From Adiantum capillus-veneris (taxonomy: Eukaryota; Streptophyta; Polypodiopsida; Polypodiales; Pteridaceae): DNA of 64,000 nt. The notes beneath the pieces were generated by a model that saw only the letters and a list, made by a program, of their open reading frames with translations, did no database searches and was not told the DNA's origin. The stretch lies in the NCBI GenBank assembly GCA_014529385.2, contig CM043962.1, forward strand, positions 128,774,074 to 128,838,073, given 5' to 3'. Every line of letters begins with the position of its first letter. Position 1 is the stretch's first letter. Positions 11,174 to 21,901 of this stretch are shown here, piece after piece. The position numbers and the translations under genes were made by a program.

Positions 11174-11800
11174 GCATGAGTAGTCAGAGTAGTCTTGATG
11201 CTTCAATGGGATTGATGACCAAAGCATTGTGAAGGGAGTGTCACATGGGTAGAATAGCGACGATGAAAGCAGACGTTCTCATATTAGATACCGCCTCCTT
11301 GGAGAAGGCACGACTTTGATTTTATTATTGAAGGTTTTTATGACGCTGTTTAGGATGTTTCACCTATTCATCATGTCATCATGTTTTTGACATAGGCATG
11401 TTACCCTTCAAATATGGCTGCATGGCAATCCTTGTAACTCTTGTCTAGTGGAATATATACGCTTGAATTAGGGAGAACCGATTCAGAGCCTATCCTGGAC
11501 CTTTGTTTCTTTGCATCTTTGCAATCTCTTGCCCAACTAAATGTCTGTTTGCCAAACTTAGGTAGAGCTCAAAGTTTAGTTTCTTCCAAAGGAGGCTGGC
11601 TACTCATTTTAGTAGTAGTGCTGCGACATTTTCCACCACTTATTCTGCTCCTTGAAAAGCCGTTGACACAGTTTTTCTATCAGTTTTGGGTCTTCTCCTA
11701 TTTGTTCTCCGTCCGTTATTTATTCATGCTTTGTGCAAAAGTTTAGTTTCTGAAATTTTATCATATATTATGCTCATTTTTCTCTTCTAAATCTTTTCCC
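11174..11800. other. Sequence upstream of a possible terminal exon
   Basis: T-rich towards its 3' end, as expected for an intron before the acceptor at 11833. The ORF at 11441-11746 is hydrophobic and low-complexity, and I do not regard it as coding. Confidence 0.35.
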
Positions 11801-11833
11801 TTGGTTGATTTGATGGTTTCCGGTTTTGAGCAG

Positions 11834-12169
11834 CTCATGATAGAGAAGGAAAGTGCTTTGGAGATACCACCACCACAGAAGATGAGAAGACAAGCTACCT
11901 TGAAGGGAGAGCATCGTGAAGAGCATAGAGCTGCTTTAGAAAGAGCCGTCTCTTTAAATGTTCCACGTGCAACATCATATGGTACATTCGAGGTAGATAG
12001 GTTTAATTGGGAAGATGGAGATGATGAATACCTGCTTGCTAGCGATTCTGGCGACTCATCACACGTCGGCCGGACCGGTTCCAATTGGGACCACATTATA
12101 AGTAATTTGTTTGTGAGGGATGCTGCAGGAAAGATAGTCTTAAAAAGAAGAAAAGATGACACAAACTAG
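11834..12169 (+). CDS. Possible terminal exon of an unidentified host gene
   Basis: An open frame of 111 codons follows a good acceptor (TTTTGAGCAG, at 11824-11833) and ends at TAG near 12167. The peptide is hydrophilic and mixed in composition: a basic helix (MRRQATLKGEHREEHRAAL), a block of acidic residues (FNWEDGDDEYLLASDSGDS), and a basic C-terminus (KIVLKRRKDDTN). It lacks retroelement motifs and differs from the surrounding repeats. I do not recognise the family. If real, it is the 3' end of a plus-strand gene converging on the SINE-like gene. Transcript data would decide. Confidence 0.4.
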   Translation, partial: LMIEKESALEIPPPQKMRRQATLKGEHREEHRAALERAVSLNVPRATSYGTFEVDRFNWEDGDDEYLLASDSGDSSHVGRTGSNWDHIISNLFVRDAAGKIVLKRRKDDTN

Positions 12170-13288
12170 GATTATGGACTGTTGTATCATACACGATCAA
12201 TGACACTGGCTGCCAATATTTTTTTAATTTGAACAGCTGGCCTCAGATTAATTTCAATTTTTCTCATGATTATTCCTTTCCTGTGCCATTAACTTCTAGT
12301 ATTGGCAAGGCTTATTGTACATTTGTTTATATAGAGAGCACAAATGACGTTAAAATTATTGCTGAAAGACATCGTTTGTTTACATATGAGATCAAAACAG
12401 AGTGGGCATGGATTGTATTCACAGGCATGGAAATTGATGTTACAATTATGCTCAAAAATGGAGTTGGTATGGATTACAAAATGTGCAGCATTTTGTAAAT
12501 TATGTGAATTTGGTAGCCATAAATGCACTCAAAAAGAAGTTGCACGTAATTGTGGGAAATCGTTAATTAATTGTAAGCCGTTCTGTTTGAAAAACAAATA
12601 ATCACTCAACAATCTATGTTGGGAAGATAGGAGGGAGATTTTATCTGTGTAATGTATTTACAATTGCACATTGCCTTACATTACACCCTCAAGGTGCAAT
12701 CGTGAGAATAGCCTTCCTGATGGGAAAAGATTTTGTTAATTAAACCTCTCCAAAGAAACACAAAACTATGATTAAATCATAAGCATCGTAACACATGCAA
12801 CAAAAGAAATACTCTAAACTTGGAACATGTTGAGTATTGTAAAGGATCTGTAAAATGTGTGTGTGTGGGGTTGGGGGGGGGGGGGGGGGGGGGGGGAGAG
12901 AGACCCTCATTAAATAAGTGCAAAAGCAAAGAAAATTGCCTTGCATTAAAGAACAAATACTGGTTTGAAAACTCCCACTTGCAAGCATCATTGCGTTAAC
13001 ATCCAAAGCTAAAATAAAAAACCAACCAGACAACGAAGCTTTTGATACTATCAACCAAAAAAGCTATAAAACCAAAGAGGGTTTTTAACTAAGAGTTTGA
13101 TCCTTAATAATTGAAACAATGAACACTGAACACTGGCTTAGCCACCTAGAGAAAACAAGGGAGACCTGCTTTTTGTAACCAAGCCAAATTCAATACACTT
13201 TGATAAGTGCTCTAACTAAACTCTCTAACAGGCAATGAAATAGACTGGCACTATGGCATGAATATATGCCAAATTTGGTGGTGCCCTC
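12170..13288. other. Convergent 3' flank between two minus/plus genes
   Basis: AT-rich sequence lying between the stop of the possible plus-strand exon (12169) and the stop of the minus-strand SINE-like gene (13289). It would hold both 3' untranslated regions. ORFs here look incidental. Confidence 0.4.
12873..12896. repeat. Poly-G tract (about 24 G) after (GT)n
   Basis: A short TGTGTG run leads into an uninterrupted G run of about 24. A similar run lies at 58068. It could form a G-quadruplex on the plus strand, i.e. lies as C-rich sequence in the 3' region of the SINE-like transcript. Confidence 0.9.
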
Positions 13289-13969
13289 CTAGGTCGGTAC
13301 TAATCTGTGAAGGTCATGCTGTCCTTTGCAACTCAGTATGGTGATGAAAGCAGCGAAGGCCAACACTAAAAGCAAGGTGCCAAACAAGAGCCTCTCTACA
13401 TAGAAGTGTATCTTCCCCAAGACGCACGCACAATTTGACCAATTCGTGGACTTTCTCAACTTCAATACACTGGGCGTTTGCTGCTCCTCTGATGTGTTAG
13501 AAGTCTCATGGCATACAGAAGGTGGCCCATTCGCTAACCTATCAATGCCTGTATTTAAGCCTTTGTGCACATCAGAGCTGGCCTCCTGAATTTTCTCGCT
13601 CGATGTTTGCAGTGCTGAATTGATTTCATGCGCCAATTCAGAACATCTTACAACTTTCTCGTCAGGTAGCTGAATCTCAGACAATAAACCCATCAAGTGA
13701 GGACCTTCAAAGCTCCTGGTCAGCATGTCTCTCTGCCCGTGTACCGAAGCGCGTCTTGGTGAATCCTCCCCGTTGTCACCTGCAATAGGATTGTCTCGAA
13801 CACTCCATCCCGATTCACTCAACGCATCACAATCCAAATCCAAGCCCTGATCCCTTTCTGGGGAGCACTTTGAGTCTGGCGTAGAACTCACTGATTGCAA
13901 AGACCGCACCAACCTTCTCGGTGTAGAGAATATTAAAAAATCCTCTGCTGACATGCATTTTTTGGCCAC
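13289..13969 (-). CDS. SINE1/SINE2-like KASH protein, last exon (TM and KASH tail)
   Basis: This is the C-terminal exon, 226 codons, of the nuclear-envelope gene whose first coding exon is at 43348-45198. It begins at a phase-0 acceptor (TATGCAG|GTG). Early in it is SAEDFLIFSTPRRLVRSLQ, a block I associate with plant SINE1/2 proteins. After a variable acidic linker comes one membrane segment, LLFGTLLLVLAFAAFITIL (about residues 811-829 of the joined protein), then a 14-residue tail ending LVPT. Plant KASH proteins end in a short perinuclear tail closing with (V)PT that docks into SUN proteins of the inner nuclear membrane. The short tail, single TM and terminal PT fit exactly. The ATG at 13993 lies in the intron and is not used. 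Confidence 0.87.
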   Translation of the reverse strand: MAKKCMSAEDFLIFSTPRRLVRSLQSVSSTPDSKCSPERDQGLDLDCDALSESGWSVRDNPIAGDNGEDSPRRASVHGQRDMLTRSFEGPHLMGLLSEIQLPDEKVVRCSELAHEINSALQTSSEKIQEASSDVHKGLNTGIDRLANGPPSVCHETSNTSEEQQTPSVLKLRKSTNWSNCACVLGKIHFYVERLLFGTLLLVLAFAAFITILSCKGQHDLHRLVPT

Positions 13970-14033
13970 CTGCATATCACCCAAAAATACCATAAAATAA
14001 GTTAATATATATTAACTGTCAAAATCAGACCAA

Positions 14034-14036
<3 letters not shown>

Positions 14037-14095
<59 letters not shown>

Positions 14096-14110
14096 TGCAC
14101 GCACGCACGC
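14037..14110. repeat. (CT)n(CA)n microsatellite near the 3' splice site
   Basis: About 20 CT units, then about 10 CA units, then CGCA units. It lies some 65 nt upstream of the intron acceptor of the SINE-like gene, where the transcript reads (UG)n(GA)n. Confidence 0.92.
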
Positions 14111-15168
14111 ACGTGCGCCACATGAAATTGAAGGCAATGCAATGCCTCCGTCTCTCTCCAGACACCTTGTTGTTTTGACTATTTAAAGATCCTTTCATAA
14201 GGTCAGAAAGATCTGAGCTTGAGAACTATAAAAAAGGACGAAGGAAGACCACATCACATAATGAAGAGAGACATTAACCTGCATAAAAACATATTTAAAG
14301 TTAAACTGTATTGAGCTTTATTATTTTGAAACTAGAAAAGAATGAAACCAGAGCAAAATAAGTTGAACGAGCTGCTTAGTAAAATCATCCTTTTTTACCA
14401 TAAGCACGTTTTTGAATTAATTAGAGCTAAATTCATACATTGGCTGACCCCAAGGAAGGGGCTCAGGTCTTTGTTTCTTGTTGTTGTGACTAGATAGTAA
14501 ATGACACGAGATTGAAGGACTGCGAACTAAAATGAAATCAACAACGTAAAAGCTTCTGGAATGTCGCATTTCACAACTAAACAGAGACTTCAAAACTTGG
14601 CATTGTGGACATTGTGTGACATGCACGTACAAATGTAAAAATGCAACAAAGAGAGGCAAATTGTGAACAAGTTAGTCCCTAATCAGAGCATACTACATAA
14701 GACTGATGGGCTGAGTAACTATGACACAGCCACGATGAAGGTAAGCACCTGCAAGGCAATGACGAATGTGCAGAATGGGTAAATTCCAAACGAGTGAAGC
14801 TCTCCTCTTTATAGAACTTAACTACTAATCATTCCAAGCATTTAAAAAGAATGTTGAAGAAGTGTATAGCAGAAAACCGAGAGCTTTTTCAACTTCCTCT
14901 TGAACAAGAACGCATTTTTACAAAGCAATCAGAAGAGATGGAAAATTGAAAGCACAATTACAAGAACAAAGTCTAAATAATCAAAAATAAATAACACCAT
15001 ATGTGCAGAGGCTCACAAAAAAACTATTCGCATATAACCATATTAGTGTATGGACATGTGCCCAGTAGAGCACTGATCAAGAGACACAAAAACCTAAGAC
15101 GATAATGAAGCAAGAGAAATCAATTAACATCTATATATAGAGATATATATACACACACACACAAAGGT
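14111..15168. other. Unique intron sequence of the SINE-like gene
   Basis: AT-rich, no retroelement motif and no convincing exon on the minus strand. It ends in a TATA/CACA simple repeat (15130-15163) at which the A2 LTR begins. Confidence 0.45.
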
Positions 15169-15668
15169 TGATGATGCAGATGGGGCCCAAAGGGACCAAG
15201 GTCATAAAACTATGTGTAAAAGGCTGATGATGTGGCAGCTGTACGGACCCCCGAAATTTGCACTGCTGACGTGGCTGCTATACGGATTTTCACGATTCCC
15301 GCTGCTGACATGGCACTTGTACGAAAATTCTTGCACTAGCCAGCTTTTGGGACCCAGATGCTTTTAAACTTGAAGCTTTTCATGTCAACTGCTTTTGGAA
15401 GGCCGAGGGCCTATAAATAAATTGCCACAGCCTAGTCTCAAGCAGTTTAGCTTGGGAGCACTGCTGAGACGATGACCCTCGGACATTGTACTTTGTGAAG
15501 CATTAATAATAAAGAAATACTGAAAGGGACGCCAGTCTTTGGGGCCAATCTCTCTGGGCACGGAACGTCCCGTGCCGTGTCGTCTCTTTCTCAATTTTGT
15601 TCAGTTCTTTCAGTTCTCTCACATGTGTTGTGGTAGATTCTCGACTTAGAGTGTCCAAGTCTGTTACA
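15169..15668 (+). repeat. 5' LTR of element A2
   Basis: It ends CCAAGTCTGTTACA at 15668, one base before the primer site. Inside are a TATA-like CTATAAATAA at 15411-15420 and a polyadenylation-type AATAAAGAAATACTGAAAGG at 15508-15527, which together mark U3, R and U5. The 5' end abuts a CACA repeat and may be truncated, since the related LTR at 25147-25893 extends further. Confidence 0.8.
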
Positions 15669-15669
15669 A

Positions 15670-15682
15670 TGGTATCAGAGCT
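15670..15682 (+). promoter_or_regulatory. Primer binding site (initiator tRNA-Met) of A2
   Basis: TGGTATCAGAGCT starts two bases after the LTR end. This is complementary to the 3' end of plant initiator tRNA-Met, the usual minus-strand primer for these elements. Confidence 0.9.
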
Positions 15683-15732
15683 CAGTCGATTCTTCTTCTA
15701 CGAAGAATCCGATCCCTTTACTCACAACACTC

Positions 15733-16870
15733 ATGGATTTAGTCGACAAATCCTGCCAGGAAAGAACTGTGACGCCCGACCAACAGGGCCTAGGCGAGAA
15801 CAAAGAAGGTTTCAATGGACATCGTCCATCTTTTGAAGATTCAGAGCAGTACGGGCCATCTCCTCCTATTGAGTACGAAAGATTGGAGATGCAGCGGCAA
15901 CAGCAGGTTGATGCTTGTGCCAAGCAAATGCTTCAGTACTCCAAAGATCCCCAGTATGCAAAATTTTTGGCCAAGTACCCGCTTGACGAGATGCATTCTA
16001 GATGGTGTTCCGTCATCAGATCACCTCTGAAGACGTCGATTGCGCCTAGGTCTCCTACCCAGAAGGTGTATCCAGAGGATGAGTTTGACGAAGCAATTGA
16101 ACGACGAGTCAACAGACTCATGAAGACCAAGAAGTCGCCCGAGAAGAAGCAAAGTCGAGCAATAGACCATCCAAGCTACTTGGGTCGGAAATCTACTTTT
16201 GAAAACGCCAAGAAGGCAAAGAAACGAGTTCGATTTGAGGATGATTTCAATCGTCCTCTTCTTCTTCTGATAGCTCTGACAATTCTTCGACCTCCGAGTC
16301 GAGTGACAAGGGAAGAAAGGAGAAAGACCAGAGACAAAACAAAGGCAAGAAGAAGGCAAAGAAGAGTCGATCCCATAGAAGATCCAAAAAGTACTTGGAC
16401 GGTTCATACGAGGACGACTCTTTCTCGGACAGATCAAAGTCTGATGAGCCGATGTTTGCTAAGATGGAAGCAATTTTATAGAGCCAACCAATATGAATTT
16501 ATCGAGGATAGGAAGAAGAAGCCCAAAGATTTTAAGGAGGGCGGGCAAGCAAATAAAGTTTGACACTTTTTCAAGCGGATACCCACAGAGCCCTCGCATT
16601 CATTCAACAGTTGGATATTGCATACTCCGGAGGACGCTATTCTGAACACTTTAAAGTCCGGATGGTGGCATCCTACCTCAAGGGGAACGCACAGACTTGG
16701 TGGTCTATCTTGCTTCTACGGAGGGAGGCACCAACAAAGTGGCTTCAGTTCAAAAAAGTGTTTACTTCCTCATGGCTCACTCGTGATGTGATCACAGCTT
16801 GGAATCATCTGAGGATGACCAAGGACGATACTTTAGATACTTATTGTCAAAGATTTTGGGACACTTTCTT
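15733..16870 (+). pseudogene. gag of element A2, N-terminal part and core
   Basis: The gag starts with ATG at 15733, 63 bases after the primer site. The N-terminal half is charged and low in complexity; a frameshift near 16240 leaves the original frame readable as a serine-rich, then lysine-rich stretch. The gag core resumes at 16560 in another frame: LDIAYSGGRYSEHFKVRMVA, then GNAQTWWS, a hallmark of plant Retrotrans_gag domains, and WLQFKKVFTSSWLTRDV. The core is cut at 16870 by a MITE and continues at 17373. It formed the virus-like particle shell. Confidence 0.82.
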
Positions 16871-17380
16871 CATAGTCACATGGGAACGGCGACGGGGACG
16901 GGGGACGGGTCAGGGGACGCGTGTTAAAAAACACTTGTTCTATACTAGACAACACTAGGAGCACAAGATTGCAAAGAAAAAGTGGGGTGGGGTTTGCACT
17001 CATAAATACCAAAATATAACATGCGGTAAGAACGCGGCGAGCACGCACCGCACATGTAGACGTGATGATCAATCACCATACTCAAAGGGGAAAAAGTAAT
17101 GATGTACAAGTGAAGAGTGGGTTAGAAGAGTCTAGTGGGAGACATTGCATATAGCTCAAGACTCTGAAAAGCCTAAAAAAAGGGTACGGGGTCCCCTGTC
17201 TGCGTCTTGCTTGCAAGTGTCACTGGGGACCCGCGTCCTGAGGCGCTTCCCCTATGCGTCCCCATGTGAGGGACCCATCCTCGTCGCGTCCCCCCGTCCC
17301 GTCCCGCGTCCCCACATCCCCCGTTGTGTCCCTACCAAAAAGGGCCACGTCCCCGTGTCCCCTGTTTCTATGACTTTCTT
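16863..17380. mobile_element. CATAG-family MITE copy 3 inside the A2 gag
   Basis: The element is 16871-17372 (502 bp), beginning CATAGTCACATGGGAACG and ending CCCCTGTTTCTATG (reverse complement CATAGAAACAGGGG). Perfect 8-bp duplications ACTTTCTT flank it (16863-16870 and 17373-17380). The gag frame resumes exactly after one TSD copy is discounted, which proves the ends. The interior is GGGGACG/CGTCCCC-rich near both ends and AT-richer in the middle, with no transposase. Confidence 0.93.
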
Positions 17381-17710
17381 ACCGGCCTCTTCTTTCCAGA
17401 AAATTAAGCAACAGATAGAGCAATTCTGTTGTGGTCTACCTAAAGAAATTACAAGATCATTGTCTATTGCAGAAGTCCGAGTCCATGCAACATTTGTTGG
17501 GACATACAAAGCAAGGGTTTGCAATGCATGGGGGCACTCTTACGTACCCCATAGATAGATTAGTCAAAGCTCGGACCGGACAAGATACGAACAACATTAA
17601 CAAAAGGAAGGGAAGGGAAAACTATCGGCAAAGCAATGGGCTGAATACTTGAAGGAGGGTAAATAAATATTACAGTTGTGGAGAACGTAGGCATGTTTTA
17701 GCAAGGCGCC
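17373..17710 (+). pseudogene. gag C-terminal part and degenerate zinc knuckle of A2
   Basis: The gag core continues with FQKIKQQIEQFCCGLPKEI in frame with the part before the MITE. Near 17662-17710 is a decayed CCHC knuckle, YYSCGERRHVLARRP, in which the first and last cysteines are replaced. The knuckle normally binds element RNA for packaging. Confidence 0.75.
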
Positions 17711-17894
17711 CTAACAAGGCACCAAAAGAACAACCATAGGACAAGCCTGAGAGTTCGAGAGCAGAAGAGGAGCGAGCAAAGAAGGGAAAGACAAAAGTTG
17801 GCATGGTAGCAGACTTTGTGGCAACCGACCCGACCCTCAGCAAATGGATGAAAGTACGGAGCTCTGTAGAGCATGGAGCAAAGCACGAGATCAA

Positions 17895-18240
17895 GAAGCC
17901 CTTATCTTCTTTGACGAAGGAGGCCAACTTCATGTTGACTGAATTGGCGACTTGACTTGGAATTACGCTAGAAGAAATGGGACTACCGAATGAGGCAGTT
18001 CTAGCGGCACTCAGACAAGATGTTGCCAATACACCTGTCATAGGCGAACTTCGGTTGCATTGTCTGGGGTATTTGGGGCACGAGGACTTCTATATCATGC
18101 CTTTGGAGGGGGGTGATGTCCTTTTAGAAATCCCTTGGTTCCACAAGAACAATGTGGTGGTCGACTACAGGGCGAGAAAAGCCACTCTAAAGAATGAAAA
18201 GGGTAGAGAAATAGTACTTGATGTAAAATTGAATGGCAAG
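17895..18240 (+). pseudogene. Aspartic protease of element A2
   Basis: The protease region reads ALIFFDEGG at the position of the catalytic D-S/T-G, so the serine is replaced. After a shift it continues RLHCLGYLGHEDFYIMPLE and VLLEIPWFHKNNVVVDYR, matching A1 and A3. The ILGxxWF-type motif is at EIPWF. The protease would cut the gag-pol polyprotein. Confidence 0.78.
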
Positions 18241-18429
18241 TCAATCCCACTTGTATGGCTCCGACCATTTCCAGATATTATGAAATCCAGTCTTTTTGTT
18301 TACTCAATTTTCTTGAATGAGATAGATGGCAACAAAACGTCAAATTTGTCCGACCTTGAGAAGGAACGACAAAAAAATTTTGCAAGTTCAAGCTCACTGC
18401 TTTGCTTCTCAAAAGGCTTACCAGGGGTT

Positions 18430-19455
18430 ACCTCCTCAACGTCCTGAAGATCACACGATTGTGGAAAAAGGATTGATTCGACCTACTACTTCAACCATTT
18501 TGTTTGCCTGTGCTTTTAATTCTTAAGAAAGATGGATCTTGGCGAATGTGCATTGACTACAGGGCTCTCAATAAAATCACCATCAAGAACAGATTCCCGA
18601 TACCCATGATCAATGACATATTGAACAGGTTACAGGGTTCTACATGCTTCAATAGAATCAACCTGAAAAGTGGCTATCATCAGATCAAGATTTGTACAAG
18701 ACCGCCTTCAAGACGTCCTTTGGTTTGTACGACTATTTAGTGACGCCTTTTTGTCTCATCAATGCTCTTGCAACCTTCAACAAAATGATGGACATGATTT
18801 TTCAAGAGTATAGGTCATTTGTGGGAACCTTTTTCGACATCATCATCGTATTCTCCAAGAATGAGGCAAAGCATCGACAACACCTGTTACAAGTATTTCA
18901 ACTCTAAGAAAATTACATCGATTGGTAGTAAATGAAAAGAAGAGTGAGTTTTTCTTATCAGAGATTCACTTTTTGGGACACGTCGTCTTTGCGGAGGGTG
19001 TCAAAATGAATCCGGCCAAGATTGAGACCATCAAAGATTGGCCAGAGTTGAAGAATCTGCATGAGGTTCGCACTTTTATGGGCTTGTGTTCTTACTATCG
19101 ATGGTTCATTCGAAAGTTTATGGAGATTGCTTCTCCTCTGCATCCTTTGACACAGAAAGGGGTTCCTTTCACTTGGGGATCATCTGAGATTGCAGCCTTT
19201 AAAACTCTCAAGGAGAAGTTGACGGCTGGCCCATTGGTTTTGCCAGACTTGCAAAAGCCATTTGAGGTATATTGTGATATCTGTGGCCGCAGTCTAGAGG
19301 CGGTCTTGATGCAAGAAGAGCATATTGTAGCCTACGAGAGCAGAATGTTTTTCAGACCAGAACAGGTTGCACAGATTTACGAGAAAGAGTTGTTGACAGT
19401 TATCCATGCTCTTACTCAGTGGCGACACTTTCCACTCGGAGCGGAATCCTTGGTG
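18430..19455 (+). pseudogene. Reverse transcriptase and partial RNase H of A2
   Basis: RT pieces lie in three frames: LKKDGSWRMCIDYRALNKI at 18527, then KSGYHQI, a frameshift near 18690, and FGLYDYLVTPF with the catalytic box reading FFDI instead of FFDD. The next frame (18922-19455) carries the connection (FLGHVVFAEGVKMNPAKIE) and RNase H with FEVYCDICGRSLEAVLMQE and YEKELLTVIHALTQW. It breaks off at about 19455. The lost second aspartate alone would abolish polymerisation. Confidence 0.87.
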
Positions 19456-19469
19456 CTATGTATCATTAA

Positions 19470-19895
19470 AAGTGTTGTGAAGTTATCGGATTTTCGTACC
19501 ATCCACTTAACTTGCAGTGCAGAAACAAGAACTACCGGTTGTACTCGAATAAGCCATTCAAAGTAATAATCTGATCATCCTTACAAAGGGTTATGGTATG
19601 TCCTTAAAAACTGATGAGAGGATCATATTGATATAACCAACATTGGCCAAGAATTATATCATAAGTGGATAATGGCATTACTTCGAAAGTAAGGCTGTCT
19701 TGATAATCTTGGACGTCAAAGGGCAATTGCTGAACAATTGTGTTACACGTTAAAAACGAACAATCTGCTAACGCAACATCGTACGATTGAGTACTCTGAA
19801 CAGTAGGCAATTGTAGTCGATGCACAATGTTGGTGCTCACAAAATTATTGGATTATCCACTATCGGCCAAAATGTTAATTGGTTTGCCATGGAGG
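19470..19895 (-). pseudogene. Aspartic protease of element C2
   Basis: Minus-strand reading gives LHGKPINILADSGSSN-like sequence at the catalytic site (ADSG intact, then a stop), followed by TFEVMPLSTYDIILGQCWL, the canonical ILGxxWL motif that closes gypsy proteases. A short tail (CKDDQIITLNGL) leads to the truncation. Confidence 0.78.
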
Positions 19896-20099
19896 AACCC
19901 AAGGAGACTTAAGACCTGATTGCACAAGGTGCTTGGTACTCGCTTAGCATTATTGGTATTTTTCATAAGAAATGTAGCCACCTTTGGAACGCGTATTGTA
20001 TTAACTACACACTTACCATTGTCTTGCTGTAAAGTAGAAGCTACAGATTGGTCAGAATTAAAGGGTAACACTGAAGGTGTCTCTGCATTAGCATTTCGT

Positions 20100-21096
20100 C
20101 GCAGATTAGACAATTGAGGCGGCTTATCACATTGGAACCATTGATGAGGTCCACCGCAAAGTGTGCATAATCCATCTTTGGATGGTTGTGAACTGAACTG
20201 TTGTGGAGGAGTGGCAGAAGTTGAAGCTTCATTGCCATATGAACATCTGTCCTGATAAGAATTTTGCCAAAAAGATTGTCGGCCTCAGCAATGTCAATTG
20301 AAATTAGACCGATCATTTTGAAAATTTGGTACCATTCTGCGCTCTAGGACTCCAAACATTAGACCAGGACAAGGAACTAGCAATTGATTGGCACTACCAA
20401 ACATTAGAAGCATTGTGTGATCGATTGCCTGAATAAGAGACCTCACGCTGGTTTCAAAAAGGGGCACAAGATCCGTGACCAAATGGGCGATCACCGGCTC
20501 GACCAAGCAAAAAGTTCTCTACAAAAGAGTCCTAGACATTCCGCATAAGTGATGGCATCTTCGACAGTAGAGAGGTTAGCCTTATGTACATCGTCACGCA
20601 AGGTGGGCTCAAGTCCATCGACGAAAACATGTAATTTATCATCGAGACTAAGTGCCGTTATCTCTAAGTTCAATCGTTGGAACTGAGATACATAAGCAAC
20701 CACAAAGCCTGTTTGCTTTAAGTGGCACAACACAGAGCGTGCATGAAAATTGGCACTTGTTGAGACGAAGGCTTTGCACAATGCGTGCTTAAATTTTGCC
20801 CACGTCGACATTTGTTTGCCTAAGGTCACCCTATTTTGCCACCAGAGGAAGGCAGTGTCTTTAAGGAGACTAGTAGCTAAAGCTTTTTTTTTATATATAT
20901 ATATGTCCAAATTATTGAAATAAGTGTCCATTTTAAACGTCCGCTGGTCAATCGTCCGCTTATTGCGACGACTATCAAAAGGCTCCGGGGGTATAATGTC
21001 TACTTTCTTTTTATTACTTTTTGTGATTAAGCGAAATAAATATTTTAGTTCAAGATTATTAACCTCATCGGGTGGATCTGGCATATTGATCTTCAC
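20100..21096 (-). pseudogene. gag of element C2 with CCHC zinc knuckle
   Basis: The gag core is open from 21096 to 20491: KMDTYFNNLDIYIYKKKALA, then KDTAFLWWQNRV and FKHALCKAF, typical of Retrotrans_gag. Towards 20150 it continues in other frames to a knuckle CTLCGGPHQWFQC. The spacing is C-X2-C-X3-H-X4-C, one residue shorter than usual between the second Cys and the His. A TATATATA repeat (20889-20902) lies within it. Confidence 0.82.
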
Positions 21097-21472
21097 CGGG
21101 CACTGATGAACAGAACTGAAATCCTACTGAGATGTTGGCTGCGTCAGGGCTTTGACTTCATCTGATAAAGACTGGAGCATGGATTTGAATTGGGCATGAC
21201 GTGAAGCTTGGGCCACAAATTGTTGTTGAATGGTGGCCAACAAGGCGGCACCCCTATATACGAGCTTACAACTCGTATCTGGGTGAGGCTAAAAAGAACC
21301 ACCCTGTAGCCAGGGTTTGAGGTGTGTAACGGCTCAACGAACTCGGCAAATCGTGGATTGTCCTCCGTAAGACTCTGATTTTGTCGAGCTCTGGGGTAAG
21401 TGAAGTATAGTCCGGCACAATCTCCTCATGATGAAATTGAACCAATGTATGTAACTCGTAATGGGGTAATTC

Positions 21473-21901
21473 CTACTGCTGACACCGGATAGTAAGCCGA
21501 TAACCAAAGCGACACTGAGAGATGTGGACCAAGTACTCTCTTTCCAAAGGATTTGAAATATCGAGAGAGTAAGTAGGTGATGGAATGTCCGCGAGTAAGT
21601 CCAGAACTGCCTGCTCGGGAACTGGTCCGGGAATGGGCACCGATTCAGGGATTTCTGTAGGTTCTAGCTCTGGGGAATCCGGAATTACTATAATTTCAGG
21701 TTTCGAAGAATCATATATGATGATTACCTCACGAGCAGGAGAATTTTCGAGCAAAATTTCCTCCGAAATGTCGTCTATATATGAGAGGAAGGGAATCGGC
21801 ACGTCCAAGTCATCATCCGCCATGTCCCAACGCGAGGGAATAGTTGCGCAATGTTCTGCAACGCTTGCTGAAAACGTTGGTGTCCGTATGATTTTGTGCA
21901 A
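21473..21901 (-). CDS. Acidic, proline-rich leader ORF of element C2
   Basis: An intact 142-codon ORF lies between the primer site and gag. The middle is acidic (MADDDLDVPIPFLSYIDDIS), followed by a proline/glutamate run (PDSPELEPTEIPESVPIPGP). It could be the N-terminal segment of gag separated by decay, or a separate leader protein. No catalytic motif is visible. Confidence 0.45.
   Translation of the reverse strand: MHKIIRTPTFSASVAEHCATIPSRWDMADDDLDVPIPFLSYIDDISEEILLENSPAREVIIIYDSSKPEIIVIPDSPELEPTEIPESVPIPGPVPEQAVLDLLADIPSPTYSLDISNPLEREYLVHISQCRFGYRLTIRCQQ

Larger units (their letters stand above)
15169..19455 (+). mobile_element. Family-A Ty3/gypsy element A2, 3'-truncated
   Basis: From left to right: 5' LTR (15169-15668), initiator-Met-type primer site, gag (15733-17700, interrupted by a MITE), protease (~17900-18240), RT (~18440-18905) and RNase H, which stops at about 19455 where minus-strand element C2 sequence begins. 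Integrase and the 3' LTR are lost. It lies in the SINE-like intron, antisense to that gene. Confidence 0.88.

Noticed and set aside
12229-12601. ORFs of 85-89 codons after the possible exon
   Set aside because: AT-rich, no acceptor or domain; more likely 3' untranslated sequence.
13970-13993. Start of a separate small membrane-protein gene at 13993
   Set aside because: The ATG is just upstream of a good acceptor, and the protein is the C-terminal half of a SINE/KASH protein.
14417-14659. Internal exon of the SINE-like gene
   Set aside because: No conserved residues or good splice signals, and exons 1 and last already join in phase.
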